From: Aphrocallistes beatrix
Taxonomy: Eukaryota; Porifera; Hexactinellida; Sceptrulophora; Aphrocallistidae
Direction: 5' to 3'
Assembly (NCBI GenBank): GCA_963281255.1
Contig: OY725499.1
Span: 930,001-994,000 of the forward strand
Length of the DNA: 64,000 nt
This document shows, one piece after another, positions 35,626 to 47,212 of the stretch (positions are counted from its first letter, which is position 1; every line of letters starts with the position of its first letter). The position numbers were made by a program, and so were the translations under genes. The notes beneath the pieces were generated by a model. The model saw only the letters and a list, made by a program, of their open reading frames with translations. It was not told the DNA's origin and did not search any database.

Positions 35626-36384
35626 ATATATATACAGTAAACCTCTCAGATCTTGGCAGTCCCGTCCGAACAGTGTCCAGATCTTAGAATTGTCGGATCT
35701 CATAATTTTGTCCAGTATAGCATGCGAAACCGGTAAGTGTACAATAATGGAAATTTATATGGCAGCGAGTTCTATTTCCTTATAGAGCGGCGATTTGTAC
35801 ACTCTTTTGGGAGGATAAGAGTGCTTTTTCTCTTTGACATTAGGAGAAATCAGCAGATAATTGAAAGTTTATGGATTCAATTCCTCCATATAAGTAATTC
35901 AGTGCTGTAGATAATTATGCAAGCTGTATATACTTCTCAGTTTAACATGGACTGGGTTTAATTTCATTATCCAGGTATCAAGCTTGTTGTGCACACAAGA
36001 AGCATATTAGTTGAATTCTATTCTGAGAACCGGACAGCTCTAAATTTCAACGCTCTGAGATCCGGACATTATCCATTTATTTTTACCCATAATTCTATAC
36101 TCGCGATTTCTATTATATCATCTACATGATGTGTGTATTTAACTCAAATTTAATTTTTATTCTGAGCAAGGCTGGATTCGGTTAACGGTTAACCGGTTAA
36201 CCGCCGTCAATCACGGTTTACGGTTAAGAAAATTTTGGATCGGTTAGCCGATCTGCTTTATTTTCTGAAAATTTAGACTAATTTCATTGTTTTTCGATGG
36301 AGATTCATGAATATTACTTCTACGAGTAAAATTTTGGTTATTACAATATTACAATATTACTTGTATTACAATTTTTCTAACCAA
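35626..36384. other. No gene; pogo-like MITE end at 35635
   Basis: ACAGTAAACCTCTCAGATCT at 35634 follows (TA)n, with related inverted words (AGATCCGGACA) near 36060. 36180-36260 has a GGTTAACCGGTTAACC cluster. No coding signal. Confidence 0.45.
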
Positions 36385-36443
36385 ACCGCGGACATAAAGT
36401 GTCCGCCAGCCGCGCAGCGCAAGCAAGCGAAGCGCGCTTGTAA
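36385..36443 (+). repeat. High-copy GC-hairpin repeat, 3' tail only
   Basis: Reads from GCGGACATAAAGTGTCCGCC to GAAGCGCGCTTGTAA. Confidence 0.8.
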
Positions 36444-36758
36444 GTATATAATTCCAATCAGTAAAAATCTATAAATTTGAAGTTAATGCAACCGCATCAG
36501 TTTATATAATTGATATGTTGATCCGTTGATATGTATTAGCATTTGTAGTATGTGTACTAGCTCTACTATTTAACCAGCTATGAATACGAAATTATAGTAC
36601 ATTCTACAACCGAATTTCTTTGGGACTTTCGTCGATTACTCCAGGACTCTAAAGTACAATTATATTATGTTAGAAAAATTTTTTCCTTTATAAATTGACT
36701 ATGTTTCCAGAGTCAAAATCTTTCTTCAATCAATTCGTTACAGATATATATATATATA

Positions 36759-36912
36759 TGTTACAGGGTATCTGTAAAATCAGGGTAATTGTAATTACCC
36801 TGATTTTTTTAGGGTAATTGTAATTACCCTGGTTCAATCAGGGTAATTGTAATTACCCTGACTTTTTCAGGGTAATTGTAATTACCCTGACTTTTTTAGG
36901 GTAATTGTAATT
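36759..36912 (+). repeat. Ginger left terminal palindrome array
   Basis: Five units of about 24-30 bp. Each is the near-palindrome GGGTAATTGTAATTACCC, so each unit can fold alone as well as pair with the right end. From 36911 the fifth unit is cut by CAGTATAACCTCC, which looks like a pogo-type MITE end. Confidence 0.85.
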
Positions 36913-37358
36913 ACAGTATAACCTCCATAAGTGGGGGAGCATGGGACGGGATAAAACTGGTTTATCCCCCATTCCCCGGTTAAAATTCAATTATAATTTT
37001 CTAGATGAGAACATCTAACAGCCTATTTGAAACTTGTAAAATTTCTGAAAATACATAGTACATAGTACATATAACACACCCATTAATGTACCAGTTGAGT
37101 TTTATAAGTTACACAATTACATTTAGAAAACTCCACTTCCTAATATGGTACTTAGGTGGTATAATTGTTAACTTATAGTATGGAAGGGGGCGAATTCAGG
37201 GGGGGAAATTCAGGGTGGGCAAATGCCAACCTAGTTGCTCCTATGCCCATTGTAATAGTGTACTATTGATATTACTGTATATTTATTTCAGATAATGATC
37301 ATTTACATTAGGAAAAATGATTACCTGTTAATTTTTTTAGCAAACTATATTCTTTGTG

Positions 37359-39152
37359 ATGGATAATAATGAAATGCAAAACCGCTTTACTACTGAATTT
37401 CTTAAAAGTTTGTCTTCTATACAAGATCGTCAAAAGAGTGCTTTGATAACGAAAGAAGAGTACGAACTCCTTATTAGTGACATTATTGAGGCGAAACAAG
37501 CAAATTCAAAGACTAATCACCAATATTATTTGTTACGCAAGTTTGATGTGCTAGTATGTGGTGATGTTCAAAAAGTGATAAAAAAGCAAAACAGACCTGA
37601 TGATATCCCTATATACTATGTAGCTTTAGAAAATGTGTATGATGTTGTTAAACGAGCTCATAATGCTACTGGTCATGGTGGGCGTGATAAAATGGGCAAA
37701 GAAATCCGGAAAAAATATGCGAATATTACTGATGATGTCCTTACTCTTTTTAAATCGTTTTGTATAGAGTGTCAGCGTAAAAATAAGCGAACCACTACTA
37801 AAGGCATTGTTGTGCGTCCTATACTCACTCAGGATTATTGTTCAAGAGGGCAGGTAGATTTGATTGATATGCAATCAATGCCTCAAGGGGAGTACAGATT
37901 TATTATGGTCTACCAGGATCATTTGACAAAATATTGCATGCTCCGCCCCCTGCCTAACAAACGTGCTGCTTGTGTCGCATTTCACCTGATGGATGTATTT
38001 CTGAATTTTGGCGCTCCGGCAATCTTACAGTCTGACAATGGGACCGAATTCACAGCACAGGTTGTGAATGAACTAAAAGGATTCTGGCCCGATCTTGTGA
38101 TTGTGCATGGCAAACCACGCCATCCCCAGAGCCAGGGGTCAGTAGAACGAGCAAACGGCGATATTAAGGATATGCTTATAGCATGGCTAGGTGACAATTC
38201 AACCAACAATTGGACGTTAGGACTCAAATTTGTTCAATTTCAAAAGAACTACAGCTACCATAGTGGGATAAAGTGTTCTCCGTTTGCAGCACTATTTGGT
38301 TCAGATGCTAAAGTTGGCCTTACAACGGCCAATTTGCCACAGGAGATTTTACATAAAATGCTTACAGAAGATGATCTCATGGCTATTTTTCAAACTTCGT
38401 CAATGACAGAATCTATTTTGGCAACAGACTCTACAAATTTGCAACTACCCCTAGATAGTACCAGTGTTCCTTTGGACAACGATACTACTAGCACACATCA
38501 AGACATGGACTCCACAATTGAGTCATCAGTTCTGGATAATACAAATATACAGTCTCTTATGGATAATACCGCTATGGAACTAGAAATGACTACTATAAAT
38601 GTACAAACATTAAAGGATAGTACCAATGTGACACGAACAACTGATTCTGCCATTTCCTCTAGGCAAAATGTTATCTCTGAAAAACGCAAAAGAGTTTCTG
38701 AGGCTCAATTGAGTCAAGCTGAACGCATGGTCAAACGTAGCCGTATTATCATGGTTGCTGGTGAGTGTGGCGATAATGTTACAGTTCCTGTACCATTGAT
38801 TGATAGAGGTCGCAGTGATCCGCGTAATCTCCTTGGTGTTATAAGAAATCGCGATGAAAACGACATGTACACAATTGCAGTTCGGGGAGGTATCTTAAAA
38901 GGTAAATACTCTCGTAACCAGTTTGATCTATGTCTACATAAACTAATAACTGATGATGAGCTTAATTTAAACTCCGAGATATCACTTCGTCAGGCAGTAC
39001 AGTTTGAATCAAAATGTGGAGGCCAAGGATTTGTGAAGTGTAATTGTACTGGGAGTAAAAGATGCCAAACAAATCGGTGCAAATGCTTCAAAGCAAGTGT
39101 TATGTGTAACTCGCGATGTCATTCTAGTTTAGTTTGCTGCAATAAAAAATAA
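37359..39152 (+). CDS. Ginger transposase (gypsy-type integrase, KRBA2/SCAND3-like), 597 aa
   Basis: The DDE integrase cuts and pastes the element's own ends. An H2C2 zinc-binding region (HNATGHGG...CIECQ, about residues 105-145) precedes the catalytic core: Asp 167 (VDLIDM), Asp 226 (LQSDNGTEF) and Glu 263 (SVERANGD), a D-D36-E spacing. KPRHPQSQGSVERANGD is strongly conserved in vertebrate KRBA2 and SCAND3 integrase domains, which are domesticated relatives. A low-complexity Thr/Asp/Ser-rich segment (about 345-440, repeats of L-D-x-T) links to a C-terminal CXC-type cysteine cluster (CNCTGSKRC...CKCF...CNSRCH). The ATG at 37359 is chosen over the in-frame GTG at 37356. TTTTTTTAG at 37333-37340 could be an acceptor for an upstream exon. 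No frameshift or stop, unlike most neighbours. Confidence 0.9.
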   Translation: MDNNEMQNRFTTEFLKSLSSIQDRQKSALITKEEYELLISDIIEAKQANSKTNHQYYLLRKFDVLVCGDVQKVIKKQNRPDDIPIYYVALENVYDVVKRAHNATGHGGRDKMGKEIRKKYANITDDVLTLFKSFCIECQRKNKRTTTKGIVVRPILTQDYCSRGQVDLIDMQSMPQGEYRFIMVYQDHLTKYCMLRPLPNKRAACVAFHLMDVFLNFGAPAILQSDNGTEFTAQVVNELKGFWPDLVIVHGKPRHPQSQGSVERANGDIKDMLIAWLGDNSTNNWTLGLKFVQFQKNYSYHSGIKCSPFAALFGSDAKVGLTTANLPQEILHKMLTEDDLMAIFQTSSMTESILATDSTNLQLPLDSTSVPLDNDTTSTHQDMDSTIESSVLDNTNIQSLMDNTAMELEMTTINVQTLKDSTNVTRTTDSAISSRQNVISEKRKRVSEAQLSQAERMVKRSRIIMVAGECGDNVTVPVPLIDRGRSDPRNLLGVIRNRDENDMYTIAVRGGILKGKYSRNQFDLCLHKLITDDELNLNSEISLRQAVQFESKCGGQGFVKCNCTGSKRCQTNRCKCFKASVMCNSRCHSSLVCCNKK

Positions 39153-39765
39153 TATTCAGTTTAGAATTTAGAAAAAGTAGGTATGTAGGAAAAAATGTAA
39201 CATTGTCATTATTCAGATAGTGCGTATTTTTGTTAATTATAGGACCCATCTAGATCAATCACATCAATACATTGTTTATATCAACAGTACATTTGTTTTA
39301 ATTATTATTTACATATTTTCACTTTCAAAACTTTTCGTGACTAGTATTGCAAGATTCATTGATTAACAAAAGTATATTATCAAAACATACCTTGTTTATG
39401 GAGATGCGTTTATTACAAGGTATCGCAAATTATGTCGAAATGCTTTATGTTTGTTTTTACAAAGTCAGAAATTTATATAAGTAGAGTGTGCTTTGGCCTA
39501 AAAGCAAGTCGCATATCTACTGAAATCGCTTTTAAATAGGCGAACTAATTATGAGAGAAATACCTTACAATGTTACCTGTTACAATGCAACTGTCAATTG
39601 AGGAATCCTATTAATAGGACAATTGCTCTTAGGTGAGCTAAATTGTGTTTCCCGTACTTGTGTATTACAGGCTGAGCAAATCTGGATGGACATGTGAAAA
39701 TGGCCCAAGTTGTGCCTATACAAATGATCCACTATACAATGAGTGGTCACTATAATTAACCTAAA
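39153..39765 (+). other. Ginger 3' internal region
   Basis: AT-rich, between the transposase stop and the right palindrome array. Nothing else seen. Confidence 0.6.
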
Positions 39766-39900
39766 AAAACAAAGTAATTACAATTACCCTGAAAAAGTCA
39801 GGGTAATTACAATTACCCTGATTGAACCAGGGTAATTACAATTACCCTAAAAAAATCAGGGTAATTACAATTACCCTGATTTTACAGATACCCTGTAACA
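39766..39900 (-). repeat. Ginger right terminal palindrome array
   Basis: Four inverted units matching the left array, ending TTTACAGATACCCTGTAACA. Confidence 0.9.
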
Positions 39901-39914
39901 TATACATATAAATG

Positions 39915-40187
39915 TTATGGGCAATATGAGAAATTGGCCATTTTGCATCATGCCTAGGCAATATGCATAATGCTATTTTCTGAGTCAATATGCATAATGC
40001 TTCTCTCATTGGACAATATGCATCATATCCTGATGCAATATACATAACGAACCTTTTGATTTCGGTCGCTTTTTTGATTGAATTTCTCTGCCGCTAGTTA
40101 TATAACACCACATGATTTTTCGACTTGTATCGATTATAACGTAGACAGACGTATTTAGAGATATTATCATCCTTATAATTAATCAGT
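39915..40187. repeat. CAATATGCATAATG-type tandem repeat and a body fragment of the high-copy repeat
   Basis: 39915-40050 has six or so diverged GCAATATGCATAATG-like words. 40110-40187 matches the body of the repeat at 59098-59588 (GTATCGATTATAAC, then GACAGACGTATTTAGAGAT). Confidence 0.65.
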
Positions 40188-40391
40188 GGCGGCTAGAGGG
40201 TGAGGCCAGTTGGGGCACAGGCCCCAAGAGAATTCGAGTGTACCTAACATAAAATGAGTGTGTAATTATCAAAAAATAATCTTAATTTTGGTAATAAGAT
40301 AGAATGTATTCAAGAATTATTCAAAATTCAAGCCAATCAAAAGTATTAAAAAATAATTTGAAAATAATGTAAATAAATTAAAAATGCTGCA

Positions 40392-43300
40392 CTAAGTCAT
40401 GTCACGCTGGCAAGTGATACAAATACAATATAATTTTGAATGTTCCGGACAAATAATGTGTTCGCAACAATAACAGTTCTTAGAAAATTTTTTATCCGAT
40501 TGTCTACTACATTCAGCGCATCTTCCCCGCTTAGTTTTGGATTTAACCACTTTGGGTGGATTTAGACCTAGAGGAAGGGATAATTTAGCTGGAAGGAACC
40601 CCTCCTGAGCCTCAATAAGCGGAGAAATTTGAATGGGTGACTGTATTAAAGGTTGAATCCCAGTAGGTGAACTAACAATATTAACTGTAGGATCAGATGA
40701 TATTTGTACAGGTTGGGAAGATTCATCTACTTGGGGAAAGTTACTTAAATTTAACGACGTAGTTGCAGCCTTTTTTATTAAATTACTACAATATTTGAAA
40801 TTAGGTGACATTTTTCTCTTTAATATCAAGGTATTGCATAGTTGTTTGGATAAAATATAAAGAAATTCTTTCCTGTTTTTTCTTTTAACCAGGGGACATT
40901 GGGGAAATTTAATAGAATATAGTGTCCATGCGGCTAAACATGCAAACCCAATTAGGTCAAAAAAAACTACGCATGGCCACCTACGGGTTGATCTGTAACA
41001 ACGGTACTCTTTTAATGCTTGATCAAGTTTGTCGACCCCGCACTTTCCCTTATTATAATCAATAATAATGTTAGATTTTCTTTTTAAACCACTCGGTATC
41101 GTTATTTTTTTATGGACGTTACTCAACAAAAATACATTCCGTAACCTTTTTGGAACGTATGACACAAGAACATGCTTATCAGTGTAAATAAAAGTTGAAG
41201 AATAAATGGAGCGTGTTTTCGTATCGTATAAATTTCGTGGTATTTCTCTTCGCCTCTTGCGAATTGTACCTAGATATCCAATATTTCGATCCCGTAGGAG
41301 TTTCCCAGAAAGTTTCAAGGAAGTAAAATAATTATCTCCTACTACAATGTGCCCAGATTTCAAAGGAGATGTTAATCTCAGTACGATTTCTTCAGGTGTA
41401 TTTTTTAAAGAAGTTTTTCCAGTATATATTTCTAAATTATAGGGGTAAAAAGTCTTAGCGTCCGCTAATACCCAAACCTTTAGACCATATCGGTCTGGTT
41501 TTCTAGGCATATACTGCTTAAAAGAGCATTTTCCTCTATACCGCATTAAATGTTCATCTACTGTAACCCATGTACCAGGAGTATACATTTGTCTAAATGA
41601 GTTGTTTATCTCTTCAAATACATCACGGATTGGTGCAAGTTTATCACTTTTTTTTCGCTCAATTCGGGTAGCTTGGTCATCAAACCTTAAATATTTAAGT
41701 AACGCCTTGAATCGGTCTCTAGCCATTGTTGCTTTATATATCGGCTTGGATCTATTTTCATCATCGGAGTACAAGTCTACAATTGACTCCCTACTCGAAT
41801 GGAATACTCCTGTCGCAATTAATAACCCAAAAAATCCATTTAATTCATCATATGTGAAGTCGGTCAAATAGCAATTCTTTTTTCCTGAATTTTTTCCTAA
41901 AAATTCATTCAATTTTACATTAGTATAATTTAGAATCGTTCCACATAATGTTTCAGTAAAAAATAGCTGAAAGAAATCTAAAAATATAAATTAGTAAGCA
42001 TTAACAAAATAAACAATCTAATCAATACAATTAATTCATGAAGAAATAAAAATTGGTTACCGGTATTCATATATATACTTCTTACTCCTTAAATGAATGA
42101 TGCCTAACTATAACTGGCCATATTCGCTGTCCTGTCTAAATTATTATAGGAAATTAATGCGATTTTGTGCAATACATTTTTAACACACAAAATTACCGCG
42201 ATCGAGAGGAAGAACTTTTCAAATACATATAATTAACTCAAATGAATAAGAAAAATCAAGAACTGTACAGAGAAATCGAATTAGACTAATTGGATATCTT
42301 ATACGGATCTAGATTGGGGAACTCCATATCTCCATTTCGGGAGGTATTTTTGGCGGGAGTAATCCCTGAATATGTACAAATATAACTGTGCTGGAAATTT
42401 ATGTCAAACAGGGAATTTAATACATGGAAATTAACACCCAAAGGAATTACGTAACTTCATAGAAATTAGAGGCATTATTAGAAGTATGTATATAAAAATT
42501 ACATGTTGATGTATAGAGTATCAATATTCAAGTTTTTATCCTCACATTTGAGCTACAACTTTGATAGTGAAATGAACTTTCAAACGAACAAAAAAAAAAG
42601 GAAATACGTAGATATACATAGCGTAAAAACCAATGCAATCGAATTATTGCTCATAGGTAAATGTCTAAAAATTGATTTTCGGTAATCGTTTCTCATGAAA
42701 AAAGTTAGATCCAGAGTCTTTATCTCAGTCAGATTCATATGAAGCTATGTCCATCTCTATGTTAAGCAATATTTGTCCTGTTGTAGTGAGGTTCCTCTTG
42801 GAACAAATTTGTTATAAAATTAGTCAATTTCCAAATTTGATCTCCCTGGTTTATAAATTAGAACTGTGAATTATTTGTATGGCTTTATTACAGTCACAAT
42901 CATATATTTGTTCGGGTTACACGTATATTTAATCTGGAATTATTTGTATAGTCTCCTGATACAATGGTATTTAGTCTGGCAAATTAAGTGGGAAGGTGTG
43001 AATGCTAATTATTATCGCACAGTGCCTTGTTGATTAATTATTGAATAGTTTAATACAGTCAATTTTGGATTTAATCACATGGCTTTATTTTTTAGCGAAA
43101 TATCGCTCACAACTTTTTTTCCCTTGCCCATAGATCCGCAGAAGTATTTCTGTACTGTGTACTGCAGGAAAGCGTACCGTATATGCCAGCAGCGCCTGGC
43201 TAGATTTGTATAATTTGTAAATAATTAGGTATTAATCATCTATATAATTATTAACCAATAAAATTTCCCCTTGTTTTGAATCAATAGCTGACTTCTTACC

Positions 43301-46300
43301 ACAATGATAAACATATTTAAAGCAGGATTACAACCGAATAGTTGATTATTCGGTTTAACCAAATATTATTTGCAAATAGTTGATATTCGGTTTGTAACCA
43401 ATTAATTTAGTCAACCGAAAAATTTGGTCAACCAAATAATTTGGTCAACCGAATAATTTGGTCTACCAAATAATTTGCATGCTTTCCCAACACAATCACA
43501 TGTTCTTACATGTGGTGGTCTGAACACAAATAAATCTAATAGGCCTACATATATACTTAATTATATTTTTTATAAATGTTTATATATTGAATATATAGTG
43601 ATTGTGTTAGGAAAGCATGCAAATTATTTGGTAAACCAAATTATTCGGTTGACCAAATTATTCGGTTAACCGAATTATTCGGTTAACCAAATTATTCGGT
43701 TGGACCATTATTCGGTTAACCAAATGATTTGGTCTGACCATTATTCGGTTAAATTAGTATTTGGTTGAAGCGGTTTCAACCTTGATATATATATATAAGA
43801 GTATGGCAGAATTTAAACATATTAAGCTATCCCGTAATTAATCAACAATGTACTGTGCAATAATGACTAATATTCACACCTTCCCACTCAATTGTTGCAA
43901 TATGTTTTATATTGTGGAGATTTGAACCTGGGTGCAAATTCTGTTCACGCCTTTTCACAAAAGGTGTCAAAATGTATAGCCAATCAGAATCCAGAGATTT
44001 AACATTACGAGGGTCACTCAGGAAGTTTCGAGCCTGGAGTTATTTGCTTCTGTTTGATTGTGCTGAAAATTCCTACGATTATTCACCAACCTATTATTAG
44101 TGCAGCTCCTATAGGGAGATGCCCTTATGGCATGGACGGAGTATCTCGTCCGTCCGTATGTATGTATGTATGTCCGTACGCGGGCTACTACAAAATCTAA
44201 CAGTCCGATTTTTACCAAATTTCGCCTGTAGGATCTCTTTATGGTGTAGATGTGCACCGTCAACATTTTTTCGCAAAATCTCATCACTTCCGGTTTTTAT
44301 TAAGTACATATTCATATTTTAACACCTCCACTGCGAAGCTTTGTTTAAAGATATAAGCGAGTTCTCAACGGCTAATGTAGGATATTTTAATATGTAGATT
44401 CCGATTTTCACTCTTTGAAAGTGATAATCTAAATATTTTATCAGTTTCTAACATATGTATAAATACATATTTTACACCTTTTGAAAAAAATCTTATTTTG
44501 AGCTAAAACCGAGTTCTCAACAGCTAATATAGGATATTTTAATATGTAGATTCCGATTTTCGCACTTTGAAAGAAATAATGTGGATATTTTATGAGCTAT
44601 TAAATATTGATATATAAAGTACATATTCTCACACCTATTGAAAAAATCTTATTTTAAGCTAAAAGGGAGCTCTCAACGGATATTATAAGGTATTTTTATA
44701 TGTAGATTCCAAATTTCACACTTAGAATGCCCTAAAATGAATATTTCCCGACGTATTCCGATATTTATATTACATGTTCCTTCGAGTCACTTCCTGGAGC
44801 TGCACTTTCGGTCTGTCGATCGACATTTTATTATCTTTGGCTTTAAGGTTAATTTAAATCGGACAAGTTTCTAAAATATTGTGATGAAAAAATTGTCTAT
44901 GATATTTTTTTTTAACATCTATGAAAACACAACCACAATTGTTGAATTGGGATATCTTTTTGTTTTGCATACGAAATTTAAGTATGACAATCATAGAATC
45001 TCCCCAGTGGGAATATATCGCATAATTGATAATATTTAATCGGCAAATGTTTGTTTCCAGCTATCATTTTTCCATGAAGATAATTAATAAAAATCCCATA
45101 GGAAATGGCTTGTAAATGTGTTAGAATCCACATGGACACTCCATTATATGCGGCATAATATTTTAGAAACTTGTCCGATTGAAATTAAACTTAAGCCAAA
45201 GATAATAATAGGTAGATGAATAATCCTGAATTTTCAACACAATCAAACGGAAGCAACTACTCCAGGCTCGAAACTTACTGAGTCACCCTCGTATTGTTGG
45301 CTTTCATTTTATTTACTAATAGGGATATACCTGACTCAATGCATAAAACTAAACCACAATAACTCCCTAAACTAAATCCCAATGGTTGACATGGTGAATA
45401 TTAATTTAAAACGCAATTATGGATGTGTATTATGCAAATGCCTTACGAGTCACTTAATGGAGTTGTATCATCAGTTTGTCGACTGACATTTTTATTGTTT
45501 GCTCGTGCGAAATAATTAAACAACTGCCTGGCGCTAGAGAATGAAATTTGGCATTGCCGGTTAAGAATAAGATTGAGAAAAATTTGGCACGATTATAGAT
45601 AAAAACGGTCTCCAAATGGTCTCCAAATGAGCTCGAATATCAAAGTGAAATTTAACAGTTGGCCGAGATACGTAGGTGAAAAATTGTAGTAACCAATCAA
45701 CTTCAAGTACTTCAGAATTAAGTTGACTATGAATGTAAACAGTAAATAGCATTATGCATCACACAATGTATACGATCAACAAAATAATGACTACTCGTAG
45801 TGTTCATTGTTAATAAGTTATTAAATATTCAAATGAAGCTTTTTGTATGAGGGTGCACATTAGAAAAACAATTTTGCTACATTAAATTGACAGTGTTGCA
45901 TTAAAAATTTCCAAGTGAATCAAAGGGAAAACCAAGGGTGCCTGAGGCAGATGCAGTGTCTGCTAGCCGAATAGCGCAAGTAAAGCTTGCATATAGATCA
46001 ATCAATACACCGCATTTTAATAGTATAGATAACTAAAGTTGCATAATTTATAATAATTAATTTACTTACCCAATGGCTTGGTACACTCGCTACATTTTAT
46101 TGTATTTATTTTGGGTCCAAAAGATTCGAAGTCTTCAAAAGTTGAGGTATCAAACTTATCGAACCATCTGGTTCCATCCGCACCTACAAATACACTAGAT
46201 GCATCATCGTTCAATATTTCCATCTGGGAAACGACAGATCCGGTTTCTGAACCAGAGGTTCCTTCTTCTGAATCTTCAATGGACAAAGAAGAATTAGATT

Positions 46301-46418
46301 TAAGCGACTCCGTTTCTATGTTATCCAAATTAATTGATTCGTCTGAATCATCTGAATCAATTGGAATATGTGGACGTTCAAAGGAATCTTCAAGGTTAGA
46401 AGAGGTTGGATGGTCCAT
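40392..46418 (-). CDS. piggyBac transposase, two exons with a 4.1-kb intron, 644 aa
   Basis: Exon 1 is 46418-46070 (donor GTAAGT) and exon 2 is 41977-40392 (acceptor TATTTTTAG). The join makes the codon for Asp 117 and yields PLDFFQLFFTETLCGTILNY, the conserved piggyBac DDE entry. I therefore prefer this acceptor to the CAG 11 bases downstream. The frame is open for 645 codons. The N-terminus is acidic and Ser-rich. Catalytic Asp residues: TVDEHLMRYRGK (about 257), VVGDNYFTS (about 331), and IIIDYNKGKCGVD (about 423 and 432). The C-terminus is a Cys/His-rich cross-brace-like domain (CAECSRQ...CYCCEHIICPEHS...CICITC). TTAA-type ends could not be located. The intron (41978-46069) is packed with other repeats, so it has probably grown by insertion; whether it is still spliced is unknown. 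Confidence 0.88.
41978..43324. other. piggyBac intron, no gene
   Basis: AT-rich sequence without recognisable repeats or coding frames. It belongs to the intron of the minus-strand piggyBac gene. Confidence 0.5.
43325..43785. repeat. Palindromic element built of TTGGTCAACCGAATAA-like words
   Basis: Two inverted clusters of about 15-bp words (AATTTGGTCAACCGAATAAT and complements) surround a core bounded by GCATGCTTTCC...GGAAAGCATGC. Flanked by (TA)n on the right. Inside the piggyBac intron. Confidence 0.85.
44008..45291. mobile_element. mariner-like element ends around non-coding DNA
   Basis: Left CGAGGGTCACTCAGGAAGTT and right AACTTACTGAGTCACCCTCG, flanked by TA (44006-44007, 45292-45293). 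The inverted repeat continues inward for roughly 100 bp. No mariner transposase. The interior holds three tandem copies (about 150-165 bp) of the repeat also found at 1-130 and 1020-1115, and a further inverted pair (44835-44890 with 45150-45215). Confidence 0.8.
44345..44720 (+). repeat. Three tandem units (about 150-165 bp) of the CTCAACGGCTAATATAGG family
   Basis: Unit starts (GAGTTCTCAACGGCTAATG, then similar) at about 44355, 44513 and 44670. Each is followed by TTTTAATATGTAGATTCCGA in the first two units. Confidence 0.8.
45292..46069. other. piggyBac intron, no gene; GC-hairpin tail at 45938-45990
   Basis: 45430-45500 repeats the GAGTCACTTAATGGAG / GTCGACTGACATTTTTAT block related to 16790-16830. 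45938-45990 is a weak 3' tail of the high-copy repeat. Confidence 0.5.
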
Positions 46419-46487
46419 AAAGAATAAAATTTAAGCTAGTAACTACGTATTACAAACAAAAAAGGTTATGGAATATTTGGTCCGGGC

Positions 46488-46690
46488 AGACCTGTGCACC
46501 TGAGTTCACATTGATTAATTATAAGGGAGATAAACTCTCTAAATACGTCTGTCCTAATGTTATAATCGATATCGCACGAAAAATCACAAATTTTCATTTT
46601 CGTCTGACCTCCGTACTTAGTGGAGCCATAGCCAACATGCCAAAATCTGCTTCTTGTGCCTCGCAGTTTCTTCAATCAATTCGGTACAGA
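46488..46690 (-). repeat. High-copy GC-hairpin repeat, truncated
   Basis: Contains the body and TTCTTCAATCAATTCGGTAC end; the middle and the GC head are missing. Confidence 0.75.
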
Positions 46691-46827
46691 TACTAGAAAC
46701 TAGATAGATACACATACATTAATCGAGTGATAATTATTAATTAATAGTAGGATACTATCGAGTTCCCTACACTTTAATTGTATCATTTTCAAAAAATATA
46801 TACACAAATTCATTCACTTTAACAGTA

Positions 46828-47212
46828 CAGTGGAACCTGTATATAACGGCCACCCAGGGACTGGACAAAATTGGCCGTTATATGCAGGCGATTGTCTTAC
46901 CCCTATCTAGAATGAAACATAGTTACTACATGTAGTTCCATTACTTGAAGTAATTACATGAAACTTGTTTATCGTTCGTAACATGTCCTGTAATAAACAC
47001 AAAAAAGGTGATGGCTGTTATAGACAAGTAATGGCTATTATACACAATTTTATGGTCAGTAAGGGACTACAAATGGGTGGCCGCTGGCCACGTTGAGCAG
47101 GTAACCTCTTTACACAGATTCAATATAATGGAATTTCGGACGGGACTTTGCATTGGTGACCGCTATAGACAGTGACTGCTATATAGAGTGGCCGTTATAG
47201 CAGGTTCGACTG
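46828..47212. mobile_element. pogo/Tigger-like MITE, TATAACGG family, second copy
   Basis: Left CAGTGGAACCTGTATATAAC, right TTATAGCAGGTTCGACTG; TA on both sides (46826-46827, 47213-47214). Matches 31319-31719 throughout. Confidence 0.88.

Larger units (their letters stand above)
36759..39900 (+). mobile_element. Ginger DNA transposon, apparently intact (3,142 bp)
   Basis: Terminal repeats begin TGTTACAGGGTATCTGTAAA and end with the exact complement, giving the 5'-TGT...ACA-3' ends typical of Ginger elements. The flanking TATA (36755-36758 and 39901-39904) fits a 4-bp target duplication, though the site is a (TA)n tract. Each end carries an array of AGGGTAATTGTAATTACCCT palindromes (five left, four right). 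A single long transposase frame (37359-39152) lies between them. Confidence 0.88.

Noticed and set aside
35394..35703. Open frames with TNDYRTNGY repeats
   Set aside because: They translate the 15-bp tandem arms of a fold-back.
46078..46434. 118-codon plus-strand open frame
   Set aside because: Exact antisense shadow of piggyBac exon 1, which splices correctly to exon 2.
40186..46500. piggyBac terminal repeats with TTAA at both edges
   Set aside because: TTAA occurs on both sides, but the adjoining sequences are not inverted repeats of each other.
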